A stretch of 64,000 nt of DNA from Patiria pectinifera (GCA_029964075.1 CM057147.1:23085513-23149512), one strand, 5' to 3'; counted from the first letter of the stretch, positions 8,301 to 19,963 are shown. Notes: generated by a model not told the origin, from the sequence alone. Numbers and translations: made by a program.

Positions 8301-10338
8301 AACCCATCTAATTGGTTGGTCATCCTTGGCCGTCACCACGTCGACTCTGGAGGCACGCAGTTCACCGTCTCAGACATCATCATCCACGAAGACTACAACA
8401 GCGGAACCTCGGAGCACGATCTAGCCCTCCTGGTGCTGAGCGAGCCGGCCAGGCCGTCAAGGACCGTCAACACGGTGTGTCTGGACGAATCGGGCGAGAA
8501 GTACTTCGGCAAAGAGTCCAACTGCTACATCACTGGATGGGGGTACACCTCGTGTGAGTGCTTGTATTCTCAGTAAAAAGCCTCTTCCGAATCTCTTGCC
8601 CAGTGCTATTATTTGTCTGGATCTTCGACACTTTTACTTGGGCGCATGCTGACAATAGTCGTAGCCGTAGCTCAGGAGGCCTGATCAGTTGGACACGACA
8701 TAATCATGAGCCTTGCAAAAGTGAAATCTGTGCCTTATCGGAAACAAAAATCAACAGAATTAAAGTTTATTTGACCGGGGGTTTTGTTCGGCGAAGTCGT
8801 CAAATGCATTGCAAGCTAAATTGAAGTGGAGTGAAATCATAGTAGTTTCCTTTTCACCTCTTTGTCGATCTTTGTCGACCTCTTTGTCGATTTGCTGCAG
8901 GCGGTTAATTTTTTTAACATGCCTAACTAACACTGTGCATATTTCGACCTCATCAATCCCACTATAGGTTATTGAAGGCAAACAAGATTTTCAACTCTAC
9001 TATAGTCTGCAGTTCAAATTTGACCACATTGTAAAGGACCTCAATTTTTTTCTCTTGAAAGTCCAAGGAACTACCTCCGCTACACTCCAAGAGGCCAACG
9101 TACCCCTGATACCTTATGACGTATGCACCAAACCGGAAGTCTACGGTCAAATGATGCTACCCTCAATGCAGTGCGCCGGATATTTGGAAGGCGGGGTAGA
9201 CTCTTGTCAGGTGAAACAACCACTCCTCCTTAGTTCTCTCTAAAGTTGCTTAAGTCGGCGATATCTGCCGGATCGGATAATGGCTCTCCACTGTTCTCTG
9301 TCCCTCATAGCAGCCGGTAGTTCTTCTTTCAGTTTTAGGAAGCCTGTATCGTGACAAAATGCTGTCCACGTAGGTGGTATTCGGTCTTCCTATGGATCGT
9401 CTGCTATGGGAGGGAGTGCCGAGCACCAGGCTGCTGACAGCATATGAGCAAGCTCAGGGTGCCTGTGACACTGCCCCACAAATCATAGTCTCCTTGCCCT
9501 GACCTTGTCACTGATCTGAAGTACGTATATCGTTTAATGGATAACGGCAAACACAAAGCCACTGACGGGTGCAAGGGCGGATCCGGGGGGGGGGCCAACG
9601 GGGGCCACGCCCCCCCCCCCAAAAAAAACCCCGAATCCAATTGTTGTTGTTTCTAAGTGACGTCGCAATAAAGGCAGGCACTGCGTACACCACCATCTAT
9701 CTTTTCCTAAAAATATTGGTTAACAGGGTCCGAAGTTGCCTCAGATCGCACCATGCATAGAGCATCTAGAATCCAAAAGAAATTCCGCGCCCTTAAGCGG
9801 GCCTCGAACCCCACGCCGTAATTTTTTTTAGTCTCACTTTTTGGGGGACCGACATTTGTTTTGGCCCCCAAAAAATTGTGTTCTGATCCGCCTTTCGAAG
9901 GGTGTGAATGGGCTACAAACTATAGGAACGATAGATAGAAAGAATGAAGAAGTCTTAAAAAGTTCACATTTTGTCTGAATGAGTATAGGTGGAAGGGAAG
10001 CAATATAAAGAAGTTCCACAAAGAGAGAAAGATCGAGGGGGAAATAACTTAACGAATATCTCGCATCGTGGTGTGACGACATGGTGTAATTATAACGTAA
10101 TAAGCAATCAATTACTGTCCTTGTGACATTAAAACCATTCATTTTTCAGGGTGATTCTGGTGGTCCTCTAGTCTGCACGGCGACGGATTCAACCAATGGG
10201 AAGGCTCGTTACTACCTGGTCGGGGCCACCAGCTGGGGCATCTCGTGCGCAGACAAGAACCACCCGGGCGTCTATACCAAAATTGCCGACTACCATGATT
10301 GGCTGAGGAGGCAAATGGATGACCACCCTCCGCCGTAG
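5242..10338 (+). CDS. LDLa-TSP1-trypsin serine protease (7 visible exons, 5' end missing)
   Basis: Joined exons 5242-5358, 5523-5639, 6898-7095, 7442-7640, 8294-8553, 9062-9210 and 10150-10338 give 409 residues ending in TAG. All introns are GT/AG and every phase matches (1,1,1,2,1,0). The order is a six-Cys LDL-receptor class A domain, a Thr/Pro-rich linker, an eight-Cys thrombospondin type 1-like domain with a WSTWGSW motif, and a chymotrypsin-fold (S1) protease. The activation site reads ARIVGG, so cleavage after Arg would free the IVGG N-terminus. The triad is His in TAAHC, Asp in EHDLALL and Ser in GDSGGP. Asp in VDSCQGDSGG is at the position that gives trypsin-like preference for Arg/Lys. 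Family knowledge suggests a secreted zymogen acting in coelomic fluid, matrix or digestion; the substrate is unknown. The first intron-exon join has phase 1, so at least one upstream exon with the start codon and signal peptide is missing. No exact vertebrate orthologue is claimed. Confidence 0.9.
5523..5639 (+). CDS. protease exon B: Thr/Pro-rich linker
   Basis: The exon completes the sixth LDLa cysteine and then encodes a low-complexity spacer with acidic residues, a Thr run ([20 protein letters not shown]) and five consecutive prolines. Such spacers are usually extended and O-glycosylated. The donor is GTACAC, weaker than the others in this gene. A dispersed repeat (5669-6141) begins about 30 bp after the donor. 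Confidence 0.8.
5669..6141 (+). mobile_element. GCAGACCAGTAA-ended MITE, copy 1 (protease intron)
   Basis: A ~470-bp element with ends TGCAGACCAGTAA and TTACTGGTCTGC, flanked by CCAGGGG-like sequence on both sides. A close inverted copy is at 51703-52117. Open frames inside it are shared by both copies and therefore belong to the repeat. Confidence 0.8.
6142..6890. other. protease intron 2, no further gene seen
   Basis: Part of the intron between the linker and TSP1 exons. The sequence around 6140-6360 is relatively GC-rich and the rest is unremarkable. No exon with matching phase was recognised. Confidence 0.4.
6898..7095 (+). CDS. protease exon C: thrombospondin type 1-like domain
   Basis: The acceptor CACCCAG precedes 6898 and the donor GTGAGT follows 7095. 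The domain opens [12 protein letters not shown], which carries the W-x-x-W motif used for C-mannosylation in TSP1 repeats, continues with a basic RRNRTRTC strand and ends MCPLQNC. It has eight cysteines. The canonical CSxTC is replaced by CTANIC, so this is a divergent TSP1 module. The exon is markedly GC-rich compared with flanking intron DNA. Confidence 0.85.
7442..7640 (+). CDS. protease exon D: activation site and catalytic His
   Basis: The exon begins DSGCGT, whose Cys probably tethers the pro-region to the catalytic chain as in other mosaic S1 proteases. It then encodes [20 protein letters not shown] (activation site) and [18 protein letters not shown] with the catalytic His. The donor is GTAAGA after a GG phase-2 remainder. 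Confidence 0.9.
8112..8272. repeat. ACTCGAGTCCGAGTC-type short repeat
   Basis: Many variants of GAGTC/GACTC, including CGAGTCGAGTCCGAGTCA, in both orientations form a self-complementary low-complexity block. It ends just before the acceptor of the catalytic-Asp exon at 8294. Confidence 0.75.
8294..8553 (+). CDS. protease exon E: catalytic Asp region
   Basis: The acceptor CCACAG precedes 8294 and the donor GTGAGT follows 8553. The exon contains VILGRHH, the IIIHEDYN strand, [10 protein letters not shown] with the catalytic Asp, and [11 protein letters not shown], which is the conserved C-x-x-x-GWG strand of S1 proteases. Confidence 0.9.
9062..9210 (+). CDS. protease exon F: S1-pocket region
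   Basis: The acceptor TTGAAAG precedes 9062 and the donor GTGAAA follows 9210. The exon encodes [14 protein letters not shown], the usual Cys-containing loop before the autolysis region, then [14 protein letters not shown]. The Asp in VDSC is at the base of the S1 pocket and predicts Arg/Lys specificity. The exon ends in phase 0 just before GDSGGP. Confidence 0.9.
10150..10338 (+). CDS. protease exon G: catalytic Ser and C-terminus
   Basis: The acceptor TTTTCAG precedes 10150. The exon starts directly with GDSGGPLVC (nucleophile Ser), continues through [20 protein letters not shown] and ends with the C-terminal helix [12 protein letters not shown] before TAG at 10336-10338. Splitting the domain just before GDSGGP is a common S1 intron position. 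Confidence 0.92.
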   Translation, partial: GDSGGPLVCTATDSTNGKARYYLVGATSWGISCADKNHPGVYTKIADYHDWLRRQMDDHPPP

Positions 10339-10800
10339 AGGGAGTCATATAACAACACTGCCAAGTCTCTCTTCTTTCTTGTCTGTGTCTGATTCTCTCT
10401 GTCTGCTAGGCCAGTGACTTAATTTTGTGCGTAGGCCAATAGAGCGCTAAAACTGAAATCGTTTTAGTTGGCTTTTGTTTTTGTTGTGTTTGTTTGTTTG
10501 TTGGTTTTACGATCTCTTACTTTACTTAAGTATCTTTGGATTAGCACGTGTGGGTATTTTTCTTTGCATACTTCGATTATGTGTAACCGGTCTTTCTTCG
10601 CACCACATTATGCCTTTGAGCATTGTTCTAGAAAACGTGACAATTGTGGTGATCCAATGACGTCTTATGATCTTCGCCAAGTTAGTCTAAATTTGTCCGT
10701 CCATAGTTAGAACATCAGTCAAAGCTTTTTACTTTGCTCCGACGGTGAGAGTTATATCTGTCTGTCTTTGAATACATGGAATAAATGCTTCTCAAGTCAA
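10339..10800 (+). promoter_or_regulatory. protease 3' UTR with poly(A) signal
   Basis: The stretch is non-coding and follows the protease stop. AATAAA occurs at 10780-10785 and again at 11121-11126. The first is the nearest plausible cleavage signal. No repeat family recognised elsewhere in the window interrupts this stretch. Confidence 0.5.
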
Positions 10801-11126
10801 TCAATTAGCTTTAGAGGAAGGGGAAATCAAAGTACATGTACATACATACAATGTAGTACAGTGAAATTTGATAGAAAGCGAAGGTCTTTATGATCGGACA
10901 TGTAATTTATACTGTTATAATATTGTACAAATACTATTTGGTCACGTGCTCCTCATTTTTCCTATCCTTATATGCAAGGAATCCAACTGACATATTTTCA
11001 CTGCCATTTGGTGGTTTTCATAGACCGTTTTTTTTGTAGATACACATGATCACTGCCATTTTTGTGATGTTTATGGACCATGTTTGGATCGAAATGTAAT
11101 TTTCGTGAATTAATTACTGAAATAAA

Positions 11127-14100
11127 CTTAAACTCAGTAACCCAAATGCTTTGCAAGTTCATTTTCATTTATTGATGGGCGATGAACCGTCGCTGCTAAG
11201 GATCGAACTTTAATTTATTTATTAGAATCTATAGTTTTGTTATAGTTGACGACCAGACCTCTTCAAATCTACTTTCCAATTCATTTCAAATCTACTGCAC
11301 GTGCCAAAAAAAACCGGGCTCTTTATCCTTGCAGGGCTTCATTGCTGGAGGGCGCTTCTCAGTTTCTCAGTTCTCTAACAGTGGCAACAACTTTAAGTCT
11401 GGACTCAAGCTGGCTTCAAATCGTTGACGCTATGGAACTTTCGCGCAAAATCACACTAGTTTCTCTAATTTCGCCAACTGGTATGGACGATGATTAGAAA
11501 ATCCGAACAAAACGGAAAATACTTTCCCACCACCATGGGGCTGTTCGATCAAAATTGGTCGTGGAATTTTGAAATGACGGACCGTCTGGGACAACCAGTC
11601 TAAGTCACAAGTGATAGTCAGTCAGTCGATCATCCATCAGTCAGTCACGGGATTGGTAGGCCTACAAAGGCCGTGGCGTAGTCATTTTGATTGGGGGGAA
11701 GGTAAAAAAATCTTTAAAAGGACACTTCCACATCCGTCCTCAAATGTAGACACGTGTTTTTCTCCGGACACTTGGCCACCGTAAAATCAAATGGGGGTGG
11801 GGTGGAGTGCCGGGGTCTGGTAGCATATGTCGATGGGGGCGCTGTTCAAAACCGACGATTATGCACACTATAACGGACAACAATATGGTCAGGCGCGGTT
11901 CTAGAGCCAATATGGGGGGGGGGGTGGTCTAGCAGGGTGGATCCTGACACTTATTCCCCTGAAAATCAATAGGTGGGGTGGGGGGGGGGGGCTCATGCCG
12001 TATCTTTAATGGGGAGCGTGATAAAATTCTACAATCAGGCTAACTATATTAACTAAAAGTGTACTAATGCACCCTTCTCACGACAATTTGTTTAGGGAGA
12101 GACTCAGTGTTCGCATGTACGTCACATTCTTACATTTTGCTAGTGCAATTTTTTTTTTTTTTAAAGCAAATGCACAAAAAAAGCAAATGATCTCAAACAT
12201 GACAGTAATAAGCCTGTCAAAATTGTTAAAAAGTCAACTGTGGTTATTATATTTAGTTCAACTTTAGTCTTTGCAATGCACAGTAGGGCTGCTTAGTTTA
12301 CAGACAGCTGATCACATTACATTAATATCATGTATTTAGGATGTAAAAAGTAGTAATGGAAAATTATTGATAAATAGAAAACGTTAGAAAATTATTCTTT
12401 GAAAGCGGCGACCATATTCAAATAATTATATCCATTCGCCATTTCTCAGTATTGCAGTCTTTATTAAAGACTATAAATGTTCTAGTTTTAATAATTCATA
12501 TGCAATTTTTAAAATTTATTTAAAAGAGCACCAACACAAAATTCTACTTGACGGGATTACCAGGACATTAAAAAATTGATCTAGAAAAAAATCATGACAT
12601 TGTCTATGTTTGCTTTAAAATTAAATATGTGATCATGTAATATTACTAATAAGTAGTTTCATAGTATTACTATTAGGCCTCAATTGTAAATTAACAACTT
12701 TTCGCAAAAAAAGACAAGGACACTATTTTTTTTTAATACAGAACAAAAAGCTTTGAATTGATATTCGAGCAGTTATCAAAGATTTCACGTCAAATTATCA
12801 TTTTTTTTTCCAAACTGCATTACATCACAGCAACAGAAGTTGTACGAGTGAAATGCACTCTCCCGATAGGCCGAAGAAGCGCAAGCCGAACGGGGTTTTC
12901 ATGGGCGCTATAACCGTGGAGAACCGTCCAGGTTTCCCGGTATTTCTGAATAATAGTTAAATCATGCACCATCGTAAATCTGGTTCATCGCCTGCCTTTG
13001 GTATCTACAGTATTCCCCAAGCTAAAAGTGAAAATATCATGGACTTCATCACCTCAATAATGAAAGGCCTACTGTATCTTAGTTTTAGTAATCATTTTAA
13101 GATCGATCGTTAATTGTAAACAGCGCCCTCTCTAGTTACTAAATTCAGGCGATTGTCAAGGAAGCAAACTTTTAAGGCACCCACAAAAATTATCTGCAGA
13201 ATTTCTCTTTAAAACTCCATTGAAAAAGAAGCACGTGTACGTGTAAAGCCTAAAGGTAAGTTACGTAAGATCAGAGTTGAATTCAAGTATTCTGAAGTCG
13301 AGTGATACGCTTTTTAATTGAACGGTGACAAAGGCATTCCGTTTTCGTTGTTCAACTTAATCTCCGAGTCCTTGTGTGTACACCATGCATGCCAGCACAC
13401 CGTAAAATTCATCGATCACACGGCTAGCCCCACACGGCCTGTGTGTGGTACACACGTACGTGCGCAGACCGCGTCGAAGCCTAACATTTTTTAATGGAAA
13501 GTATTTCGCGGGCGCAGCCAAATTTGAATTCTGATGCTGTCTAAACCTAATAGAAGCATATGATACTAAAATTGAAGGTCTAATCTAGTGATTGATGGGT
13601 CATTAACGATTGAACAACATTTTAACCTCGAATTTATGCCATTACTACTTATACTTTACTAGCTATTTCTTATCAAAATTTCGCCCCTCCACTTCAGCCT
13701 CCACCATCTTATTGAAATTAATTTTAAAATTACATAAAGTGTATTGGCATTGAAAAAGGAAGGCAAAAAAGAAAATAAGTCTGAAAAGCTCAAGGAAATA
13801 TATTTTCCTAAAACCAAGGATAAAAAAAATGTTGTGCTTGAGTTGCATGGCCCGGACAGCGTAGATTTTCCATGAAGCATCCCGTGTGTAAAATTAGGCA
13901 GGAATTTTTCTTTAACGCCAAACCTGCACACTTTAGAATTCCCCGCTCGTCGCCTCAAATTAAGAGATTTTGTTTTGTTAATCGGTACGGTGGATGATCG
14001 TAAGCCAACAATATACATGTAAGTTTTGTTGAGCAAAAGAGTGGTTGCTTTGCTGTTTTTAAGCTACTGGGTTAGAAAGCCTTATCAGTGCAGAAATAGG

Positions 14101-14285
14101 AGGATTGAGGATACGAGCAAAAATTTTGATTTTCTGAGGTCATGCACGGTACGCTGGTACTCCGAGTCATGCACGCGCGAAATGGTAGGAGCCTTTTCGG
14201 GTACCCATACAATCTTGTGGATCGAGTGTTTCTACGCAACTCTGGATTGTGGCTATGTATACAATGTATAGCCACGTGCACGGGT
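11127..14285. other. intergenic DNA with no recognised gene family
   Basis: AT-rich DNA with G tracts at 11913-11926 and 11975-11992 and no recognisable domain. One short GC-richer open frame at 12853-12960 is listed separately. A frame at 13659-14036 on the minus strand resembles no family. Confidence 0.4.
12853..12960 (+). other. short open frame with PKKRK motif (possible stray exon)
   Basis: ATG at 12853 to TAA at 12958-12960 encodes 35 residues beginning MHSPDRPKKRKPNGVFMGAI. The PKKRK stretch resembles a basic nuclear localisation signal. The base composition is clearly richer in GC than the surrounding AT-rich DNA. No acceptor/donor pair or homologue could be established, so it could be a chance frame. 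Confidence 0.2.
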
Positions 14286-14621
14286 TTAAAGCCGGCCTCT
14301 GGTCAACCTTGCGACGACACAGATCAGTCAGCGACTGACTTTTCAGGATCAAGCTGTGCCTGAGCTACGACCGTCGGGAGCATTTCAGTTGCCGATTGGT
14401 TGCGACCTGAGTGTAACTGCGACAATATTAAGACAATCGGCATCAGCCGGCGCTAAAAAAATTCAACAGTCGCAAGAGTAGAAAAATTTCAACTTCTGCA
14501 AAGTATTCCGAGACCATCACACGATTTCTCAGTTTAGTGACCTGAGCATTACTTTTCTGCTTGATGCCGACGGTTCTGTTGTGGCGCAAGCAAATCGCGG
14601 GTCGACCTGAGGCCGGCTTAA
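14286..14621. mobile_element. TTAA-flanked element with GCCGGCCTC-type ends
   Basis: TTAA followed by AGCCGGCCTC on the left (14286) and GAGGCCGGC followed by TTAA on the right (14618-14621). The interior is largely reverse complementary to 21652-21805, a second partial copy. The TTAA flanks resemble piggyBac-type insertion. Confidence 0.7.
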
Positions 14622-15203
14622 AGCAATATTGCCTTAAAATGGGGGAGGCCCTTTGATCTTGGTAGCACTGGTTAGTTGATGCATAGTTGATGACTACAAA
14701 ACCTTCTTAAAGTGCTTATTGAACATTAGTAAAGCTATGAGAAGCATCTGAACTTCTGAAACATCTTTTATGAAATGTTATGACTGAAATTTAAAAAAGA
14801 AAAAATGATGCAGCCTTAAGAAAAGGAAGTGAGGGAGGATGATCAACTGTCATGCAGAAATTTCAGCATTTCACAAAAACTTTGTTATAATTTTTTTTTT
14901 TTTTACCTGGCCTTGAAGATTTACGATAAAAGTAAATTGTATGAAACATTCCTGTTTCATCTTTTTTGACATTGTGTTGTATTTTTCCATTCACATTCAG
15001 ACATAAAATGTACACATAGTTTTAATCTATATGAGATTTTTCCTTGCTCAACTTTTACAGCTTTGTGTCATTTCCAAAGAAAAGACAACATAAAAAATCA
15101 AGATACATCAATGTACCGGTAATAAAATCAATTACTGGTATTGTTTTCTGTTGATCTGTTATGACCCTGGGGCTAAAAAAAATGACCAAATCCGTAGATG
15201 GTT

Positions 15204-16943
15204 GTTTACATAAATGTGGAGGCCAGTGGTATAATTCACATGTTCTTTCCTTTCATGGGGCATTTCCATGTTAAAATAACCAACTTGCTAATATTTGTGT
15301 TTTTACTTTATTGCCCATATCACTATGTACCCACTGAAATAAAAAAAAAATTAAATCACCACAATGCATTTGTATAATTTTGATCAAAAATTAGCCAGAA
15401 TTATGACATTTTTAGGTAAAATTGCGTGACATTTTTACAGCGTGTCCAATGGTGCACAGTTTTCATTCTTTCAATTGATAAATTTGGTCCTTTTTAATTC
15501 TAAATGATTGATGATAACCCAAAACTTAATAATAAACACAACGTTCGTGCATCGGCAACTTTGTATCATTTTGACATGCCCACTAAAAATACCATCACTC
15601 TGTAACATTAGTCAGCAAATCCTGTTACAGAGTGAACTTTACCATTGATTATAATATTTGTAGAAACTGTCAACTATTCTAAATTTTAAGTGATTATTGA
15701 AGTCTTTTATTAAATAAAGAGACTAAAGAAGACCACAAGTGAAATTCAAAGAAGTACAAGAAATATACCAATTTTAAATATTGGCAAATCGATTTGGTGT
15801 CATCCAAAAACGTTACAGTGTGATACTTTGCAGCTGCACTCTGAATTTGTCAAACTGTATTTGTCAACAAGTTTAACTAAAAATATATCCTGGATGTTGG
15901 CTTGGAATATAGATGTCATTAAATTTTGAATCCTTCTCTTAGAATTTGAAATAAGAGGCAATCAAGGTTTGGTGTCAACACTGACTCCGTTTCAGGTGAA
16001 ATACCTATTTTCAGCTGAAACAATGAAGCAAAAGCACCTGTTTGATTGATGATTGAGTTTTTAGCTAAAATAATGACTAAGTTTTTTAATACAATGAAAA
16101 CTTTGGCATAGGACAGGTTAAAGTAGAACTACAGTGAAGAAAAGTGATAAAAGTGTTTTGGTGTTGGTGTCAGCGTTACAGGTGAAATGATTATTATAAC
16201 AAACTCTGATATTTAAACTTCCAGTCTCAGAAACAAGTATCTGATGTAGAAACCATCAAGCTTATCACTAAATAGAAAGGTTTGAATGGTTTGATACCAT
16301 TTATTACTATTATTATTAGTTAGTTGTAGGATTGTCACTCTGTAACAGTGACTATTTGGTGTCAGCGTTACAGGTGAAATGTTGGTTAACACCAGGCTTT
16401 ACTTACAATAACATGCTTTCTAGTGGTGTTTGTAAATCTTCATTGCTCTTCATAGTTGCAGTTTTGGCTGTCAAACTTGCTTTTAGAGAACAGGTGAGTG
16501 TTTGTCTTAAAATAATATAATTTCATGTCAAGTGAGAGCTACATTTTTGTAATCATCATAATAGGCCTATGTCAAATTTCCTAAAACTTGATATTTGATT
16601 TTCAACAAATGTTGAACAAGGATAGTGTTAAAGTTTTTTTTAACTTATATGTGTTGCAAATAATTGCTTAAAAAGTAACATGTCTTTACCATACCTGAAC
16701 AATAACCTGGTGAGAGCTCTAAAAGAAATTAACAATTTGGTGTCACTGTTACAGGTGAAATTTGTGTCCCATATGCCAGTTCATCATGTTGCTACTCTAA
16801 ACAGGGTCATGTTACAGAAAAATGGTTTTGTTTTTGACAAAATATAGACCCTAGACTGCAAAACCATGTGAAGCTGAATTTAATTTGGTTATTTTGAAAA
16901 TTTGACCCTAATGTCACACACTGGCCTCCACATTTATGTAAAC
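15204..16943. mobile_element. ~1.74-kb element with perfect 25-bp terminal inverted repeats
   Basis: 15204-15228 and 16918-16943 are reverse complements over 25 bases (GTTTACATAAATGTGGAGGC begins the left end). The interior is AT-rich and carries several copies of a TCAGCGTTACAGGTGAAAT-like motif. No transposase frame is visible, so it is probably non-autonomous. Confidence 0.6.
15971..16761 (+). repeat. four spaced copies of GGTGTCA...TTACAGGTGAAAT motif
   Basis: Copies begin at about 15971 (diverged), 16167, 16358 and 16739. The three best share TTACAGGTGAAAT preceded by GGTGTCA. The spacing is irregular (roughly 190-380 bp), so this is not a simple tandem array; subterminal protein-binding sites of the surrounding element are one possibility. 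Confidence 0.65.
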
Positions 16944-17523
16944 ACCCAGATACCGGTAAGACCTGGGGCTGTGTGTGGGTGGGTGGGGGGACAATCGATG
17001 TGCATCGAAGTTTGTTTGATTTATTGCATGCTCTGTATCAGTTACATTGCTGCTGTGCCTACCCTGTATTTGCATATACCTGGCTACAATGATTAGTAAT
17101 TAAATTCAGGATCATCTACATGTATTTCATCTTAGGGATTTACAATATGTATCTGTAATCAATAGACCATAATCAAACAAATGCTGAAAACTGTCCCGCC
17201 CTATTATCTGATAAATTGTATCGGATTATAGTGGATAACATTCATCACCTTTTGCGTCAGTCAGCAAAACCAAATCAGTCCAAGTTTCGTCACCACTGAA
17301 AAACACTGTGACGTCTGTCAACTCAAGCTTGAAATTTCCTTTTATTCTGTTACTTCCCAGTTGCATTCCTGAATCATCTAGAGACTTGTTACAAATTTTT
17401 TTGATGTGTAAATGACTGTATGTATGCATTTTTGTCTATTAATTTATTGAAGATTTTTCCTCATGGCTAAGACTGCAACTGCAAGTCGCATATGACGTAC
17501 AGTAATTAGGGAAAGGGTCACCC

Positions 17524-18138
17524 TTAAAGCCAGAGTTCATCATTTGCAGCTATCCCAGAAGTAACTGGCATAATTATTGTTGACAAACATACTTGGTTGA
17601 ACGATAGTAAGACAACTAAATCCCTGTGAAAGTATTCTTTCTGGCAAGCTGTCATTTGAAGAAATCAACAAAAGAAGGCCTTTCCAACGGTGCTTCTTAA
17701 GAAGCACCGCAGGAAATTCAAATTAGTAGTTCGTTTTGTTATTCGGCGAAGCGCACGCAAGCGTTGACACGCCGCACATGCGCGCAGTTGCTATAATTCG
17801 TCGGATCAGTGCGCGACATCGCGTAGTTTAAATCGGCTCAGTGAGAACGTGTCTCGGACGCTGAATTCTGGCCCAATTAAAAACACGATTCAGCAACTTT
17901 TGATTTGAAATCGAGATCCTAGAATGTTGTTTTTCTCGAAATATATAGCTGAAGCTGAGCTGAAACTTTTGATTTGAAATCGAGATCCTAGAATGTTGTT
18001 TTTCTCGAAATATATAGCTGAAGCTGAGCTGAAACTTCATCAGGTTAGTTGTTCAGCACCCTTCTTTAGATCTTGAGCACTTTTGTTGCTTCAAACGAAC
18101 AAAATGCATAAATTACAAATGATGGACTTTACCTTTAA
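17524..18138 (+). mobile_element. TTAA-flanked MITE family 1, copy 1
   Basis: TTAA at both ends with imperfect inverted repeats (AGTTCATCATTTG and CAAATGATGGACT). The middle holds the palindrome GGTGCTTCTTAAGAAGCACC. This copy has a 69-bp internal tandem duplication (17896-17964 and 17965-18033). Confidence 0.85.
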
Positions 18139-19412
18139 ATCTTAGGCCGTTTCCAAACCTCATGACTAGAGCTATTGTCTAGGACTTCACCCATTAATTC
18201 AATTACATGGGAACAAGCTGACAATGGCCGTAGCCATAGCTCTAGAAGCCCAATACAGCCTCATTTTTATGTAAGAAGTTTGACATTTGCTTGCACTTTA
18301 CACATGTACATCGTATTCAATGACTGCATGTACATGTGACATCATTTGATGTTGAATCTTGTTTTTGTTTTAAAGCTGAATGTTATCAAAACTTCTAAAA
18401 TCTTATTCATAAATACCTCAGACAGTTTAGCCATTCCTATTGGTCGAGAGCCCGTCACGTGGCTGGTCTTAAACGAATGATAAAGACATGGCTAGCTGGT
18501 CTTAAACACTTTTCCAGTGTCACATAAAATGTGGACTCCTAAAAATCCAGTGCCTCTTACCGTTTCATTGGTTGAACGTTCACAATCCTCACGTAGGCAT
18601 GCGCAACACTACCATTGAGTCCGAATTTTATAGTTCTAAATTCAAAACGCAACGCCCCAGGTGCGTTCTGCGCGACATCGCGCAGAACATGCTACGCGCG
18701 CGTCCATCTCCATAAAAGGGTTGTTTACATCTTACTCGCCAGCTGAACACTCCATTATTTTGCTAGAGGGGTGTTTCAAAAAGCTGAAGTGAACTTGTTG
18801 ATCAAAATCGGGATTTTTTGAATGAATTACTTGATTTTTTTTATACCGAAAAGGTATTTATGAATGGGAATAAATATGTGCTCGGTCGGTATCAATCACT
18901 CTGTTTAAGACTGCTTAAGAGTCTGGGTGCTGATAATTACCCGAGCCGGATATTTATTCCCTTAATAAAAACCATTCAAACAGTCGGGATCACATCAAGT
19001 ACGGCCACTCGGCTAGTGTTATGCGTCATAACACGAGTATAAGATCCCATGACATACATACGTGTAGTGATCAAACTTCCTTTGTTGTTAAGGCCAGCTA
19101 TTCAGCACAGGAAGTCATCCTGAATTATTGCGGTTTAAAGGGACTCCAGCAATTGCATTATGAAACCGAAAATGTCTGTTTTAATGCTCTGTTTGTGATG
19201 AAATGTTCCAAATGAGGTCTTAAGTGATATATTATTGGCAATCCTGATGTTCTACAATCAAGATGTTTTTTAGTGGCAGACATTCCATACATCTCAGACA
19301 ATAAGAGGGTCGTAATGTGCACCTGCAGTATGGGGGAGGGGGGGGGGGCAACAGGGGCCATATGGCCCTCGCAAAATATTGTTTTTAATGGTCCCAGGTG
19401 GTCCTTGTACCT
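18139..19412. other. intergenic DNA with dispersed-repeat fragments
   Basis: Contains ATTGG-bearing segments (near 18434 and 18570) reminiscent of the dispersed repeats at 28183-28562 and 46100-46420, a GGGAATAAATAT/ATATTTATTCC inverted pair near 18867-18960, and a G tract near 19337. No gene recognised. Confidence 0.4.
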
Positions 19413-19963
19413 TTAAAGTTATAGTCCATCATTTGTAATTTGTGCATTTTGTTCGTTTGAAGCAACAAAAGTGCTCAAAATCTAAAGAAGGGTACTGAAC
19501 AACTAACCTGATAAAGTTTCAGCTTAGCTTCAGCTGTACATTCTGAGAAAAACAGCATTCTAGGATCTCAATTTCAAATCAAAAGTTGCTGACTCATGTT
19601 TTGAATTGTGCCTAAATTCAGCGTCCGAGACACATTCTCGCTGAGCCGAATGCAGCTACGCGATGTCGCGCACTGATCCGACGAATTATAGCAACCGGGG
19701 GTGCATGTGCGTCGTGCCAATGCTTGCGTGCGCTTCGCCGAATAACAAAACGAACTACTAATGCAAATTTTCCTACGGTGCGTCTTAAGAAGCACCGTTG
19801 GAAAGGCCTTCTTTCGTTGATTACTTCAAAATGACAGCTTGCCAGAAAGAATAATTTCACAGGGAGTTTAGTCCCCTTACTATCTTTCAACCGAGTATGT
19901 TTTTCAACAATAATTACGCCAGCTACTTTTCGGATAGCTGCAAATGATGGACTATAACTTTAA
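19413..19963 (-). mobile_element. TTAA-flanked MITE family 1, copy 2
   Basis: Begins TTAAAGTTATAGTCCATCAT and ends ATGATGGACTATAACTTTAA, the clearest example of the family ends. Opposite orientation to copy 1. ORFs in it recur in the other copies and are not genes. Confidence 0.88.

Noticed and set aside
13659..14036. 125-codon minus-strand frame
   Set aside because: No domain resemblance, AT-driven composition and no splice or conservation evidence.
15163..16970. GACCCTGGGGCT as further terminal inverted repeat of the 1.74-kb element
   Set aside because: On checking, the two occurrences are in the same orientation, so they do not extend the inverted ends.
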